Source of the DNA: Bolinopsis microptera
Taxonomy: Eukaryota; Ctenophora; Tentaculata; Lobata; Bolinopsidae
DNA: 64,000 nucleotides
NCBI RefSeq assembly: GCF_026151205.1
Contig: NC_087072.1
Span: 17,003,669 to 17,067,668, forward strand
Direction of reading: 5' to 3'
Below the pieces are notes generated by a model. That model was not told the DNA's origin. It searched no databases and saw only the letters and a program-made list of their open reading frames with translations. Made by a program: the position numbers and the translations under genes. Within the stretch, counting starts at the first letter, position 1; each line of letters starts with the position of its first letter. This document shows, piece after piece, positions 1 to 12,202 of the stretch.

Positions 1-1051
1 TAGTTAAGACTTTAAGATGTTTTTGCTCGCGCACGTGCATTTTAACGTTGCTACGCAACAGCGCAGTAAACCTTTGCTAAAATAACGACATTATTCTAAC
101 GGTTATTTTACCTCACTTCCGACGTTAATTATAAAAAATCTAAAGACTAAATCAAAATTCTAAGAATGCTATAGCCTATTCCTATCCTTTTTCTACAACC
201 CTGCTAAAAATGGCGAGGTTTCAACTCCATTTGCGAGCTGGGTTTGATTTCACCAGAGGGTCATTTTGAGGTCGATTTTCGGTGTTTTTTCTTCTATGTC
301 CCCGTTGCCGGGGAAATTTCGTCAAGTTTAAATTATAGTATAGATGTGTCACGCACTACATTTCATGCTGCCTACACTATCCTGTGTATTTCAACTCGAG
401 TCGATGTGCTCATAACAAGCCGATACGTAATTTGTTCTCGGTTATGCGGTACTAATTGCCTTTTTATGTTGTGGCCTATGAAATACATTTTACCGTTTTT
501 ATGCCATACAAATTTATAAAACTTGTACTCATCAAGGCGACCTGTTGTCTCGTACCAGGTAATGTGGTTGGGCTTATAATAGTGGGCCAAAGAAATTAAT
601 TTGAAAGTTGCAAAGTTAAGGGGAGATTAATCTTGAACAAACGCGAACAAATCAGGAGCAACAAATGCGGGGCAAACTTTCAGGCAAGGCCCAGTAGACT
701 ACAGGGAGCAGTGCCCGGCACTCGGCATTGCTCGCTCGCTCCATTAGTTCATTCAATACTTATATAATTAGGCTAACTAATTCTAATGCCAGGTTAATTA
801 AATACGGTTTGTAATTTGTAGAATGCATTAGTCGACATCTGACTGCTCTGAGCGAATAAAATGTATTACTCGGTTTGCTAATTAGTACGCTAACCAAATT
901 AACCATTTCCCCGCAGTTTGTGCTCTACTGGCTGTATTATCTAATTCCCAGTGACAAGGTTTCACTGCAGTCTATTATTTCATTTTTCCTCAAATTGACA
1001 CGTTAAGTTTGCTTTTGTTTGTGTTTCCTTGCAAGCTGGTAATTGTTCGGA
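1..1051. other. 5' flank of the TACC-like gene, no gene seen
   Basis: AT-rich DNA without a convincing coding frame on either strand. The short open frames around 244-590 have no recognisable motif or codon pattern. An in-frame TAA at 1040-1042 closes the frame just upstream of the ATG at 1052. A pyrimidine-rich stretch ending in AAG near 1035 could be a 3' splice site of a 5'UTR intron. I see no clear TATA box or other promoter element. Confidence 0.5.
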
Positions 1052-4000
1052 ATGTCAAGCAGACCAGCAGCAAAGCCCCGAGGGGCTGGGGCAGCTGGTA
1101 AAACGGGTGCTGCAAGCCGATCTAGCACTGTTAGTAAACCAGGGACCACGGGACGAGCTGGAGCAAAGGCCAGTGTATCTGGAAGGGGTGGTGCAAGGGG
1201 TGGTTCAACTGGTAGGGGTGGTAAAGCAGGGGCTGGTAAACGTGGTGGTCCGCAGAAATCTACTGCTGAGATCGCAAAACTTCCCCCTGAAGAGATCGAG
1301 AAATGTGACATTTCTGTTATTGAGAAGCTTCCTGCTAAAGTCATTGAGAAGCTCAGTCCTATTACGATTGCCAAGCTGAGTCCTGAGAAGATTGCGTCTC
1401 TTTCGCCAAATGTCATCAGCTCTTTAGATGCTACCATCATAGAATCACTTGACATTTCTGTCATTCAAACTTTAGATCCTGCCACCATCTCAAAACTTGG
1501 TCCTGACAAAGTAGAACAGTTGCCTCTAGAAACTGTGAGTAAACTGACCCCTGAATGTCTGAACACTCTACCTGTCTCCATTGTGTCTCAGCTGGAGTCC
1601 TCCGTTCTAAACACCTTGTCTCCTGATCTCCTCAACAAGTTAGAGCCAGATAAGATCAGAGAGCTGGACTCGGAGTGTGTGGCGTCTCTTGATACCAAGG
1701 TTCTCGAGTCATTAGGGACAGAATTCCTGATAGCCCAACCTGCATCAGTCCAATCAAAGCTGAGTAAAGAATTTATCCAACAGCTTAGTACTGCCAATCT
1801 CATGGTGCTGGATCCGTCGGTGTTCGATAAATGTGACATCGATTTCCTCAACGAAGCCGACCCCTCTATCTTGAACCAATTGAAGTCTTCTGTCTTAGAA
1901 AAGCTTAGTTTGAGCACTATCGAGCGTTTAGAGCCTTCAACAATCGAAAAGCTGTCTTTGGGTATCATCCAGAAGATAGACTACAGAATTATTGAGCAAC
2001 TGAGTTCAGAGATAATCAGCATGCTGCCCTCTTCCATCCTCAACAATATCTCTCCCAGTGCGCTTGAAAAGTTGGACCCCACAATTCTGGACACGGTTGA
2101 TGTGCCGGTTCTGGAGAAAGTGTCCCCGACTGTGCTCAGTAATTTGTCTAGTGACGTTCTTGAGAAGATGAGTATTTGTACAATCGCTAAACTTAACAAA
2201 TCTGCCATTCAGAGGCTGAGTTGTGAGGTGGTTGAAAAGCTTCCTTTGGATGTTATACAAGGGTTAGATTCACAGTTAATCGAGAAACTGAGTGTCAGTG
2301 TAGTGAATCAGCTTGATCCAACTGTAATTGAGAAGTTGTCAACTGACGTTATCAACACACTCGACAAAGAGGTAATCTCTAGACTGAGTCCTGATGTGAT
2401 TCAAGGTTTAGAGTTAGCTGTAATCAGTGAGCTGCCTCCAGCTACCTTGTCCAAATTGCCGTCAACCATCCTGCAGAAGTTGGATAAATCAGTCATTGAA
2501 ATGTTGGAGCCGGAGATTATCTCCCAAATGGATCTTGCAGTCATTGAAACTCTAAAACCAGAGGTTTTATGTACCTTGTCACCAGAAATTCTGTCCAAGC
2601 TGTCAAAACAGGTTTTAGAAAGGCTGCCAATAGAATCGTTGCAACATCTTCCTCCGGATCTAGTACAAACCCTTAGTCGTGACGTCATAAAAACCCTAGA
2701 CCCCTCATACATCTCACAGTTCAGTGTTGCTTTCATCGAAACATTGCCCACTGACGTTATAGAACAGCTCGACACTTCCGTCGTCAACCAACTGAGTATT
2801 CCAGTGATAGAGACATTGGACAAGACCGTGGTCTGTAAATTGGATATTTCTGTTATTGAGCAACTGGACCCATCTTTCCTTGACACTCTAGACAATGATT
2901 GTCTGTCCTTGTTAACACCACCTGTCCTAGCTAAACTTAAGTTAGAGGTACTTGAGGAGCTGGACCCCAGTATTCTCAACAAATTGGATGGTTTTGTGAT
3001 CGCTAAGTTGAAACCGGAGGTCATTGAACGGTTAGATCCCGTTGTGATCGAGAAGTTAGCTCCGGAAGTGATAGAAACTCTGAGCCCTAGCGTGATCAAC
3101 ACTCTATCTGGGGATGTAATCAAGAATCTAGATGTTCAGATAATCAGTCAGCTTGATATTAAAGTAATCGAGACGCTCGATATAGAAGTTCTGAACAATT
3201 TAAGTGTTGAACTAATTGAACAACTTGATATTGATGTTATAAAGAAACTGGACCCATCAGTTCTCAACAAAATATCTAAAAGGGTATTGAAAAAGCTGCC
3301 GACCTACGTCATTGAGACATTAGATGTGAAGGTTGTTGAAGGTTTAGGATTGTACATAATCAAGAAACTTGACCCTCAGATAATCCAAGGTTTAAGTAAG
3401 AATACTTTGAATCAGCTGCCAGCAGATGTCATCGCCATGTTTGACACAGAAGTTATAGAGTCACTCCGGCCCGATGTCATTGACAAACTTCCAATTTCCA
3501 CCATCCAGCGGCTCAGTGTTTCTACCATTGAGAAACTGGGGCCAGAAATACTCTGCAAGCTTGACATTGAGGTAATAACTCAGCTTGATCCTAAAATAAT
3601 TGAGAAGTTGGGTACTGATGTTATCCGACAATTACCTGGTGATATCATAGCCAAACTTTGTCCTGAAGCTATCTCCAAACTGGACAAATCATCACTTGAG
3701 CGATTACCCGTTGAAATAATCGCGACACTTTCTCCGGCAGTGATATCCAAGATGAAGACGGAGATAATAGAGGCCCTGCCAATGAGTTGCATTAGAACCT
3801 TAACCCCCATCTGTATCGAGAGACTTCCCATTGAGACCATACAGAAGTTGGACGTGGGTTGTATTTCCAACCTCTCTGTGTCCATACTTAATCAATTGAG
3901 TTTGGAAACTGTAAAAAAACTTCCAGCAAAAGTTGCTGAACAATTAGACAGCTCCATTATTGAGAAGCTCCCCTTGCAAACGATAGAGGGATTCAGCATC

Positions 4001-7000
4001 TCAACAATCGAGCGACTGCCACCTGATGTCATAGCTAAATTAAATATCGACATCATCAAGAGTCTTTCTGTTGAATGTCTGGAAACTTTGGATCCTGAAG
4101 TGCTTAACAAGCTCCCAGAAGATATTCTAGCACAGTTGAATCCTGATATTATCGAAGGTCTCCCTTTCTCTGCTATAAAAGATCTGCCCCTGGAGAATAT
4201 GCTGAAGTTGCCCATCGCAATCTTCAATCGTCAGAGAGTTGAAGACTTGGTAACTTTGCCTCTGGAGATAGTTGAGATGCTTGATATCAGAGTCTTATCT
4301 AAATTCCCAGCTAAGATTCTAGAGCAGTTGTCTCCAGCCGTCGCCATGCTTCTACCCTCTGACATTATCAGCAAGTTCGACCCTAACTTCATAGCAACTT
4401 TAGACAATAGCATTGTGGAAAGACTCGATGATGCAGTTTTAGAAAACCTCCCCCAAAATGTCCTTGCCAAGCTGAGTGTAGCTCGGCTGCAGTCCATATC
4501 ACCTAAGGTTTTACAGAAACTTGACAGCAAGATAATAGAAAAGTTACCTTCGGAAGTGATAGAACGATTTGAAAAGGAAGTCCTGAACTCACTATCTCCC
4601 AGAGCCCTGAGAAATCTCCCACCTGAGATTTTAGAGGAACTTGACATTCAGGTCATAGAAAGTCTGGACATCCACACGATCCAGCTGCTGAAACCATCAG
4701 TCATAGAAAAACTTAGTCCCCAGATAATAGCTCTCCTTGATAAAGCAACAATTCAGCAGCTTAGTTCCGAGATAATCAGTCAATTGGACACTTCGATGAT
4801 TCAAAGTTTAGATTCCAAACTAATCAACGAGCTTGACAATAAAGTTCTCAACAAGATGGAACCAGAGATTCTAAGTAAATTGCCACTGGGTAGAATTGCT
4901 ACACTTGACGTGGATACCATCCAAAGATTGCCACTCTCCATCATCTCAGAAATGCCTGTCAACATCATTGAACAGATGTCTCGGGAGGTCCTAGAGAAGA
5001 TGCCACTCAACAAGCTGGAGCATATATCTGACTCCCTCATCAGCAGTTTAACTGTCAAACTGCTGGAACACATGTCGATGAGGGACATGAAAAACCTAGA
5101 CTCCAAGTTCCTCTGCAAGCTCTCCACTACAGTCCTGAACGAGCTCCCTCCGTCAGTACTCCGCAAACTGCCAGCTAACAAGCTGAAGCTCCTTGACATA
5201 GCAACTCTAGAGCAGCTGGATGTGTTCATCATAGAGAAACTCCCGTCTAGTCTGGTGGAACAGTTAGATAACAGATTAATAGAGCGACTCAGTCCGGAGA
5301 TAATTGAAACACTCTCTCTCAGTACCATCTCCCAGCTTCCTCTTAGTACGATCAAACAGTTGAGTATCAAGACTATGCAGCGGCTAGATCCTTCTATCCT
5401 TGAGGGGCTACCGCTTAGTTTACTTGAACAGATGGATGTGGTGGTGATTCAAGAGTTGCATCCTAGGATAATTTCCAAGATGAATCCTGATATCTTTGGT
5501 AAATTAAGTGAGTCAGTTTTGGAGAAACTAGATCCTTCCGTCTTCACTAATATGAACCCAAGGAAAATAGAGGCTCTAAGCTTATCCGTGATAGAGACCA
5601 TGGACAACTCCATAATAGAGAAATTGAACCCGAAAGTAATCTGCAAACTACCTCCAAAAAGATTGGACAAGTTAGATCCTCGATTGTTAAGTCGTCTTGA
5701 TCCTAAATGCTTAAGAAAGCTCAATCCAAAAGTCATCGACAAGATAAACCCTAAAACTATCGAGCATTTGGATCCTAAAGTGATTGAAAAGCTAAATCCT
5801 AAGGTGATAGAGAAGCTCAACCCGCGTGTGATTGAAAGACTACATCCTTCGGCCATCAGTAAACTAAATACGAGAATAATCCAGAAGTTGAACGTGGCGG
5901 TTATAGAGAAGTTGCCAGGGAGTGTTATAGAGAGGTTATCTCCAGCGGTGCTGGTCCAGTTGTCACCTGCCGTCTTACATTGTCTGAAACCCACTGTGCT
6001 GGATGAGATCGAGAAGTATCTGTATAAACTGGAGATGAGGGATAGTAGAGATAGCTTCCCAGGTCTGGTACCTGATACCTTTCTTTCCTTACCTGCACTG
6101 TCACCTTTCTTTCCTTACCTGCACTGTACCTTTCTTATTTATAATGTTAGCTCCCTTACTATTTCCTTTCTTTTTATCAGTTCTACATGTGTTACCATGG
6201 TAACAAGTGCTCTGTTTCAGATGTGAAGTCAGTAGAACCAGCTGAAGAGTTCCACGATGCCCACGCACCAGAAAGGGAGGTTGTAGCAATAACTTCTGAT
6301 GGTCACGTGGATAATCTGTCTAAAGCAGCTACTGGCTCCAGAATCCCTGCCCCTGCTAGGAGCAACGCTATTCCTACTAAACTACCGGTATGTACATTCA
6401 CCACACATTACACAACTTTGAGTATTAATTTTACATCATCTTAGGAGAAATCCCAAAAAGGAGATTGCAAAAGAATTAATTATTCACTTCCTGTCCCCAT
6501 GACACTGAGTCACCAGAATATTCTGATCACCTAAAATACATATCATCGCTATTCTACACTTAACACTGTCAGACAAATCTGCGGTGTATTGCTGCGGATA
6601 CTTTTAAATAAGCTTAATAATTATACAAGTTTACATAAATTAGAATATTGCCTTGTTCAAATCTGAGACCAGTACAAAGTGAATAATTAAGTCTGTCTGC
6701 GTCAAATCAAATTGTCATGAAATGGTTACCCGCTAGTGGTAAGTTACAGTAACCACATAATCGCTAAACTGATTAATGTTGGTCACCGCTTACCATGGTT
6801 ACGTAAGTGGTTACTATGGTTACGATGATTCCCTGAAATTAACCTGAAACTGTTTCAGTCCCCCAAGAAACACGCTGAACCAACTCTAACCCTCAACTCT
6901 AACGGCCTGTAAGTAGATAACTGGTCCACAACTTGTACAATGACGACTGTGTGTACTTCTACTATTACTTGTTCCACTGTTGTGTACATGTACTTGTAAT

Positions 7001-10000
7001 TCTGTGTCTCATGTTGACCCAACTATAACTGTGCTGTGCTTGTACTTTTACTTTTATATCATCTTTAACCTTATTACGATGACAGAAATTGACTCCTTTG
7101 AAGTTTGAACCTGATTAATATAATATCACTGCGTTGTCATGTATTCGTGTATCATGATACAGTTCCTTTATACACTGTATATAATGTAGTTCTACTCTCC
7201 GCACTATATCAATAGTGAGCTGCAATAAGTCAATAATACATCCACATTACTTAGCTGTGTAGCGCTGAGAGGTCACGTGTTAACTGTATATTTGATACTC
7301 CAATACACACTGTCACGTGTAGTGTCCTAAGGAGCTACGTGTTCTGTTTGCTACTATTTTGTTTCAGCTCCCTCGTCCCTGCATGCCTAGAGAAAAGTTT
7401 AGTGTGCAGACAACATACAATTATTACAATTTTGTGCAGATAGGATTCATATCAGTTTGTTCAAAAAATATGTGGATGTGCAGTTAGAATTGCTCTTGTG
7501 CAGGCAACAAGGTTACCAGGTTAAGGCTTTTTCTACTCATGTGTCCCTCATACCATCACCATGGCTACGCGTATATATTTACATCCAATATATGAGAGAT
7601 CTTCTCACATTGCGTTGTTTCCTCGTAAATTAGGTTATACTTATTCTTCGAAAGCTGAAGGTATCTCATATTTTTAATAATTCAATGGCTCTATATTAAA
7701 TTTAGAGGTTTGTTTTATATACAATAAGTTGTTTCTTTTGTATACATTGAAAGTTGAACCGTGTAATAAATTGATCAATCCATATCCAGTTACATCGGAA
7801 CTTTTCGACACTGGTACTGAATACATCCCATATACATTACATGGAATACTTTTTGTACTGATTTCTCTTTACATAATACATATTACATAAGAGGTTCTCT
7901 ACATTATTATCTATATACCACTTTTCGCATCCCTACAAGTATAGTCACGGACCAGGGTAGAACATTACAGCGTAGGTGTGGCTACTAGTTAGTTATTCAA
8001 CTGTGTTACTGTGCTTTTTGTCACATTGCATAATATCGTTGTTAAACCTCTGGTAAGTGGTGTTCAACTTTCCGAGGAAAATGTCTGTGTGTATTATTTG
8101 AACACACCTAACTGGGTTTTAAAGTTGTATAATTGTTTAACAAATAATTCTAATAATTCCTTGAAAAGTGCAGGAATCCTAATTTGTGGGTTTTTGTTGT
8201 TTTGATCGGAACAGCATATTATATTATTAATTGATTGAAATGACAAGTCATGTTACCGACCACGTGTCATGCTATTTAGCACGTGTCATGTTACCTAATC
8301 ACGTGTTAATGATATAATTTGTAAAAGTGTGATTACTGATTATGTACCGTCATCCTTCACATGTTCACATGTACAATCTTTTAAATTTGTAAAATAGCAA
8401 TTGTTGTTGTTCTCTTTATTTTTCTATTCAGTTGTTGGCTTTGTAAATTGTATAGTTACATAGTCTCCTCTATTACTGTGCTGTTATAGAAACTTGGCTC
8501 CTGATTAGGCTCCAATCACACTGGCAGTGCACATAAAAATGACAAATGTGACTACCTGTGCGAGCTGCCTATTTCATCTGACAATACTTTAGTACTAACA
8601 CTGTGGTTCATTGTGTCCTTGATATAATGCTTGCCAATATCCAAACTTCCATCAGCTGTACATTTTAATGAATTACATTTACCAGTTGTCTGGTTGTCAA
8701 ACTGTACACACTTAACAGTACATTGTCGTACACACGCAAATGCTTTTGTCTAACGTTAAAAGAAAAAGTGTAAAATAGCGTAGAAAAGTGTACCTTTTTT
8801 ACTACACCATACATAAAAAGTGTAGTGTACAACCCCCGCCATCCCCCGCCCCCCCCCCCCCCCCCCCCCCCCCCCAAGCTGATTGGTTAATGGCTCTAAA
8901 AATTAATATTATTTGAAATCTTCCCACTTCTTTCAGGGATAATGAAAAGAACAACTCAGTAGAGGTTAAAGAACAGAACACTGCTCAGGTTGGTTAATCA
9001 GCACATTTATTGTACGATTATATAACTGGTCAGTGGTCATGGTAGTAATTCACCAGTCACCACCTTATCTGACCCCCAATTTAAGTAATTTCTTAGATTT
9101 ACGAGTTTTACTTTCATCTGGGTGGAAAAGATTTAGCATCCTTTATACCTTCTTACCTTCTATTTTGTTGATTGAATACATCTGGTGGATATTTGAACGC
9201 TGAGAGTGTGATGTTGATCATTAAACTTGTTCCCAGTCTGCAATAGTGATATCAGCAAGATGTCACCCCTTTAACCTGCTGGTATGTAAGGTATGAGGTG
9301 GAGCGTGCATACAACCGCAGATCACTTGTTACTACTCAAATGTACCCATCAAGCACTTTGTGCCGTCTGATATACAGTAATTGTGAAATGTGAATAAACC
9401 CATATTTGGTCCTATATATTCATATTGTATAACACTACTATGTGCTCCACATCTTTAACTGTAGTCAACCTAGATCGTTCCCAGCTATCCTGTCTTTATT
9501 TGTTTTGTGATTGTGTTATAGTAGTTGCCCCATATTTGAAATATTGACCTGAGCTAAAAACTACGGACTTGCATTTTTAATCACTCTTGGACTCAAAAAC
9601 AACACTGTTCAGGTACCAAACGTAAACAAAATGTCAATAGAATTGGTTACAACATCAAGCTCATGTCTCTATTTCAATGATCAGTAATTTCTTTAGTTTT
9701 TGTCTCAGCACACGTGACCAATGTTCACGTGACCAATGTTCACGTGACTCCACTAAAACCCACGTGACCTCCACAGACGTATTCAGAGGACCAAGTTGAG
9801 GCCTTGATTAATTCGGCCAGAAAGCAGGAGCGGGATCAGGTACAAGCCTCCATGTCATACCATACATGTGCATTTTATCATCATACTGTATGTGTACACT
9901 AGGGAGCATGGCCTGTTCCTAGAGCATGGCCTGTGTTTTTAAAGAATGGTTTGTTTAGACTAGACAATGTTGTTTGTTAGCTCATTTTGTTTTTTAAGCT

Positions 10001-12097
10001 TCCAACTCCGTTATGATTCATACATAACTCAAATTCCACTTATTGGAACACGCTGGGCCGCAAACCACTCTAGTTGCGCGTCCGTTTTTGGGCGGTAGTG
10101 TCAGTGCACGGTGTTACGAAATGAGCATGCTTGTGATTGTTATGCTGCATGTTGCAAATCTGAGAAACAGTATACTTTGAGTGTTTCATTTTACAGATAT
10201 TATCTAACGGAAATATATTAATGTGGCCCGACCAAAATCTCACAATCTTATTTGTGTAGCTGTTTTGTGTCAAATGTTTGGGGGTTGATTCGAAGCTTTT
10301 TACACTAACGTTTCCAAATTTACTGGTCGAAGATCTAAAGCTGTGGTTCAGGTATCAAAACTGAATGTCCTGCTGTTTGAAAACTTAGATTTATGCACAT
10401 AGCATTTCCGATAAACTTCTAGATTCATCCTATACTACATATATTATCTTCTTTAAAAATAAAGCAATCGCCCAATGCTCAATTTAATTTATAGTTACAT
10501 ACTAATATATATAATATATATAACACTATACTTGCCCACAGTGGGAAGCTGATAGAAGAGAACTAGAACTGTTAGTTGAGGAGAAAACCGACGCAGCTAC
10601 CAATCCCGCTAGTATGGGTCAGAACTCGGACAACGGCCTGGTGCGTTATTTTAATCTAAATCATATATCGAATGCACTTCACAAGCCAATTTTGAATTGA
10701 AGTAATTTCCAATAAATACAGGGCATCTATTCAGTCTTGGGCTGGTATCAAAATACACTGTATAGATTTGTTTTTATTAAGGAGCTAGTTTATATGGAGA
10801 GTCATTACATACTCGGGGACACTACAAATTTTGTCCCAGAATCGTTACAACAATGCGACTAAAAAGTAATGTTCCGAGCCGGATATTACATTAGTTGCAT
10901 ACGATAAAAATACATTCTCTAACATTTTGTTAGCATTCTCTCACAATGACAAAGAAGCAAGCTGAGCCGTGCGATTTGAGACATTTTCATATTTATCGGT
11001 TTATATGTTTTAATTTTGTGTGAATTTTGATGTAAAAGTATTGTTCTGTAATATTTTAAATCTTTCTGACTGAAGTAAGGCCAGAGTCTCAATCAACCAA
11101 TCAGAAAAATGGATGCCCTCTTACTGATCATGATTTATCTGCCAGGAGCTGAAGATAATGTCAGAGCTAAATAATGAGTACGCTGAATGTATGATGGCTC
11201 AGAGCAAGCGAACAGAAGACATTCTCTCAAAACAAATCAAGAAACTCAGTACTGACAACTCAGTATTGTTGAAAGAACTTGATGTCATGCACTCAGCTAT
11301 GTCAGATCTTCATAAGAGATATGATCGCGCTAGGGGCATCATCAACCAAATGAAAAAGGTAAAACTCCCAAGGAATTTTGTCCCAGTTGTCTTCTCGAGG
11401 AGTTGTTGTGAGCGCCAACTCTATTCGCAAATTTGAAAATATTGAAATTTGTGACCCTAATTTTACTCATTATTAACAGTAATTTGTTTAATCAGAGAGA
11501 AGACACCCTCGAAGAAGAGATTAGACAGTGCCAAGAAGAACTGAGGAACTCAGAGGAGAACTGCCGCTACATCTCCAAAACTTGTGACGACAAACTCGAG
11601 GAGTAAGTTTCCTTCTTTCAAATTATTTTTAAATTTCATTCGTCCCTAAAATTTTGTGTGTGAGTTTTATATCTCTTTTTATCCCAACATTTGGAGTACG
11701 AAACGTGTTAAGAGTTCGAGTGATATCTAGAGGTTATGAATTCCTTGTGATTTATTTATCTCCTTTAACTCTTCAGAGCAAACACGCGTATTGACATGAT
11801 TAAACAAGAAACAGAAAAGGGCACAATTATGATGGAGGCCTCTATAAAGCGACTCGAACTGGAATGCAAGTCATGGCACTCCAAATTCCTAGATAAGGTA
11901 TGATTCATCTGTGTTAATTTATGTTTTTTCCTAACTACATGCTTCTCCCTAACTGCATTTACTTTCTAGTTTCTCGTTCTATCCCAAATAGAAAAATTCA
12001 ACACTGGATGTTTCAGGAGAGCTCAGAGAAGGAGTTGATAGCGATCTGCGACAGTTTGATGGGCGTGAAGGAGCAGGAAATGGACGAAGAACAATAG
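1052..12097 (+). CDS. TACC-domain protein with about 197 octapeptide repeats (10 exons)
   Basis: Exons by splice consensus and phase: 1052-6062, 6221-6387, 6859-6908, 8937-8988, 9777-9839, 10542-10640, 11146-11358, 11496-11602, 11777-11897, 12017-12097 (TAG). All junctions are GT..AG, phases agree and the sum is 5964 nt, giving 1987 aa. Start: first ATG after an in-frame TAA. Order: basic Gly/Arg-rich head (about 1-70); octad repeats 77-1652 of type L-[DSPN]-P-x-[VIT]-[IL]-[ENSQ]-[KQTR]; a linker with SRIP at 1710-1713; a C-terminal coiled coil from about 1760. The end (MSDLHKRYDRARGIINQ, ELIAICDSLMG) matches the conserved TACC C-terminus (FSDLFRRYEKLKEVIE, ELTKICDELI in vertebrate TACCs). 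Known TACC proteins bind XMAP215/ch-TOG and act at centrosomes and microtubule plus ends; that role here is inference. The octad domain is not something I know from any TACC protein. Exons 3 and 4 are the least certain. Confidence 0.85.
1280..6007 (+). repeat. Coding array of about 197 octapeptide (24-bp) repeats
   Basis: From the Leu codon at 1280 to 6007 the reading frame is built of 8-residue units. The distance from the first unit Leu (residue 77) to the last clear one (residue 1645) is 1568 residues, exactly 196 x 8, so there is no net register slip. Typical units are LSPEVIEK, LDPSVLNK, LPADVIAM and LNPKVIEK. Position 2 is Ser/Asp/Asn/Pro, a helix N-cap preference, and Pro is common at position 3. 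Leu at 1 and Val/Ile at 5-6 form the hydrophobic face. Codons differ widely between units, so the array is old and kept at protein level. The last dozen units (about 5620-5890) are much more alike and richer in Asn-Pro-Lys. Confidence 0.95.
6909..8936 (+). other. Third intron of the TACC-like gene
   Basis: About 2 kb between GTAAGT at 6909 and TTTCAG ending at 8936. It holds no coding frame I trust. Its only marked feature is the cytosine run near its 3' end. Confidence 0.5.
8849..8875 (+). repeat. Poly-C run of 27 bases
   Basis: Uninterrupted cytosines about 60 bases upstream of the exon 4 acceptor. Similar C or G runs recur between 39.8 and 43.7 kb, where two of them clearly end fold-back elements. 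Confidence 0.9.
9714..9776. promoter_or_regulatory. Cluster of four CACGTGAC sites in an intron
   Basis: Four copies of CACGTGAC, an E-box core, lie within about 60 bases directly before the exon 5 acceptor. Two sit in a short tandem of TTCACGTGACCAATG. The spacing looks like local duplication. Binding by a bHLH factor is possible but unproven. Confidence 0.3.
9777..12097 (+). other. TACC coiled-coil domain exons
   Basis: Six exons (9777-9839, 10542-10640, 11146-11358, 11496-11602, 11777-11897, 12017-12097) encode about 227 residues of charged, heptad-rich, nearly proline-free sequence. It aligns by eye with the TACC domain: the MSDLHKRYDRARGIINQ block, then a K/E-rich coil, then the closing ELIAICDSLMG block before the stop. 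The length is close to the roughly 200 residues usual for the family. Confidence 0.85.
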
Positions 12098-12196
12098 TCA
12101 CGTGATGTGTACATGTTAACACGTGGTTAATTCTCTTCATTGATACAACTTCAGACAAAACCCGGCCTTCAGCGCCAGTCCCGCGCAACGCGGTAA

Positions 12197-12202
12197 AATA
12201 AA
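12197..12202 (+). terminator. Candidate polyadenylation signal of the TACC-like gene
   Basis: AATAAA about 100 bases after the stop codon at 12095-12097. Another AATAAA-like site lies near 12733, so 3' end choice is uncertain. Confidence 0.35.

Noticed and set aside
1588-5994. Minus-strand open frames of 75-240 codons opposite exon 1
   Set aside because: They mirror the 24-bp repeat of the octad gene; the minus frame stays open because of the sense-strand codon pattern.
6063-6226. Extension of the octad frame beyond 6062 (hydrophobic tail)
   Set aside because: A GT..AG intron (6063-6220) restores a coding frame consistent with the downstream exons; the tail is intron read-through.
7381-7470. 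Alternative fourth exon of the TACC-like gene after the TTTCAG near 7366
   Set aside because: It hits a stop in phase after about 30 codons, while the exon at 8937 joins in phase and continues.
8665-8877. Gly-rich minus-strand frame
   Set aside because: The glycine run is the poly-C tract read in reverse.
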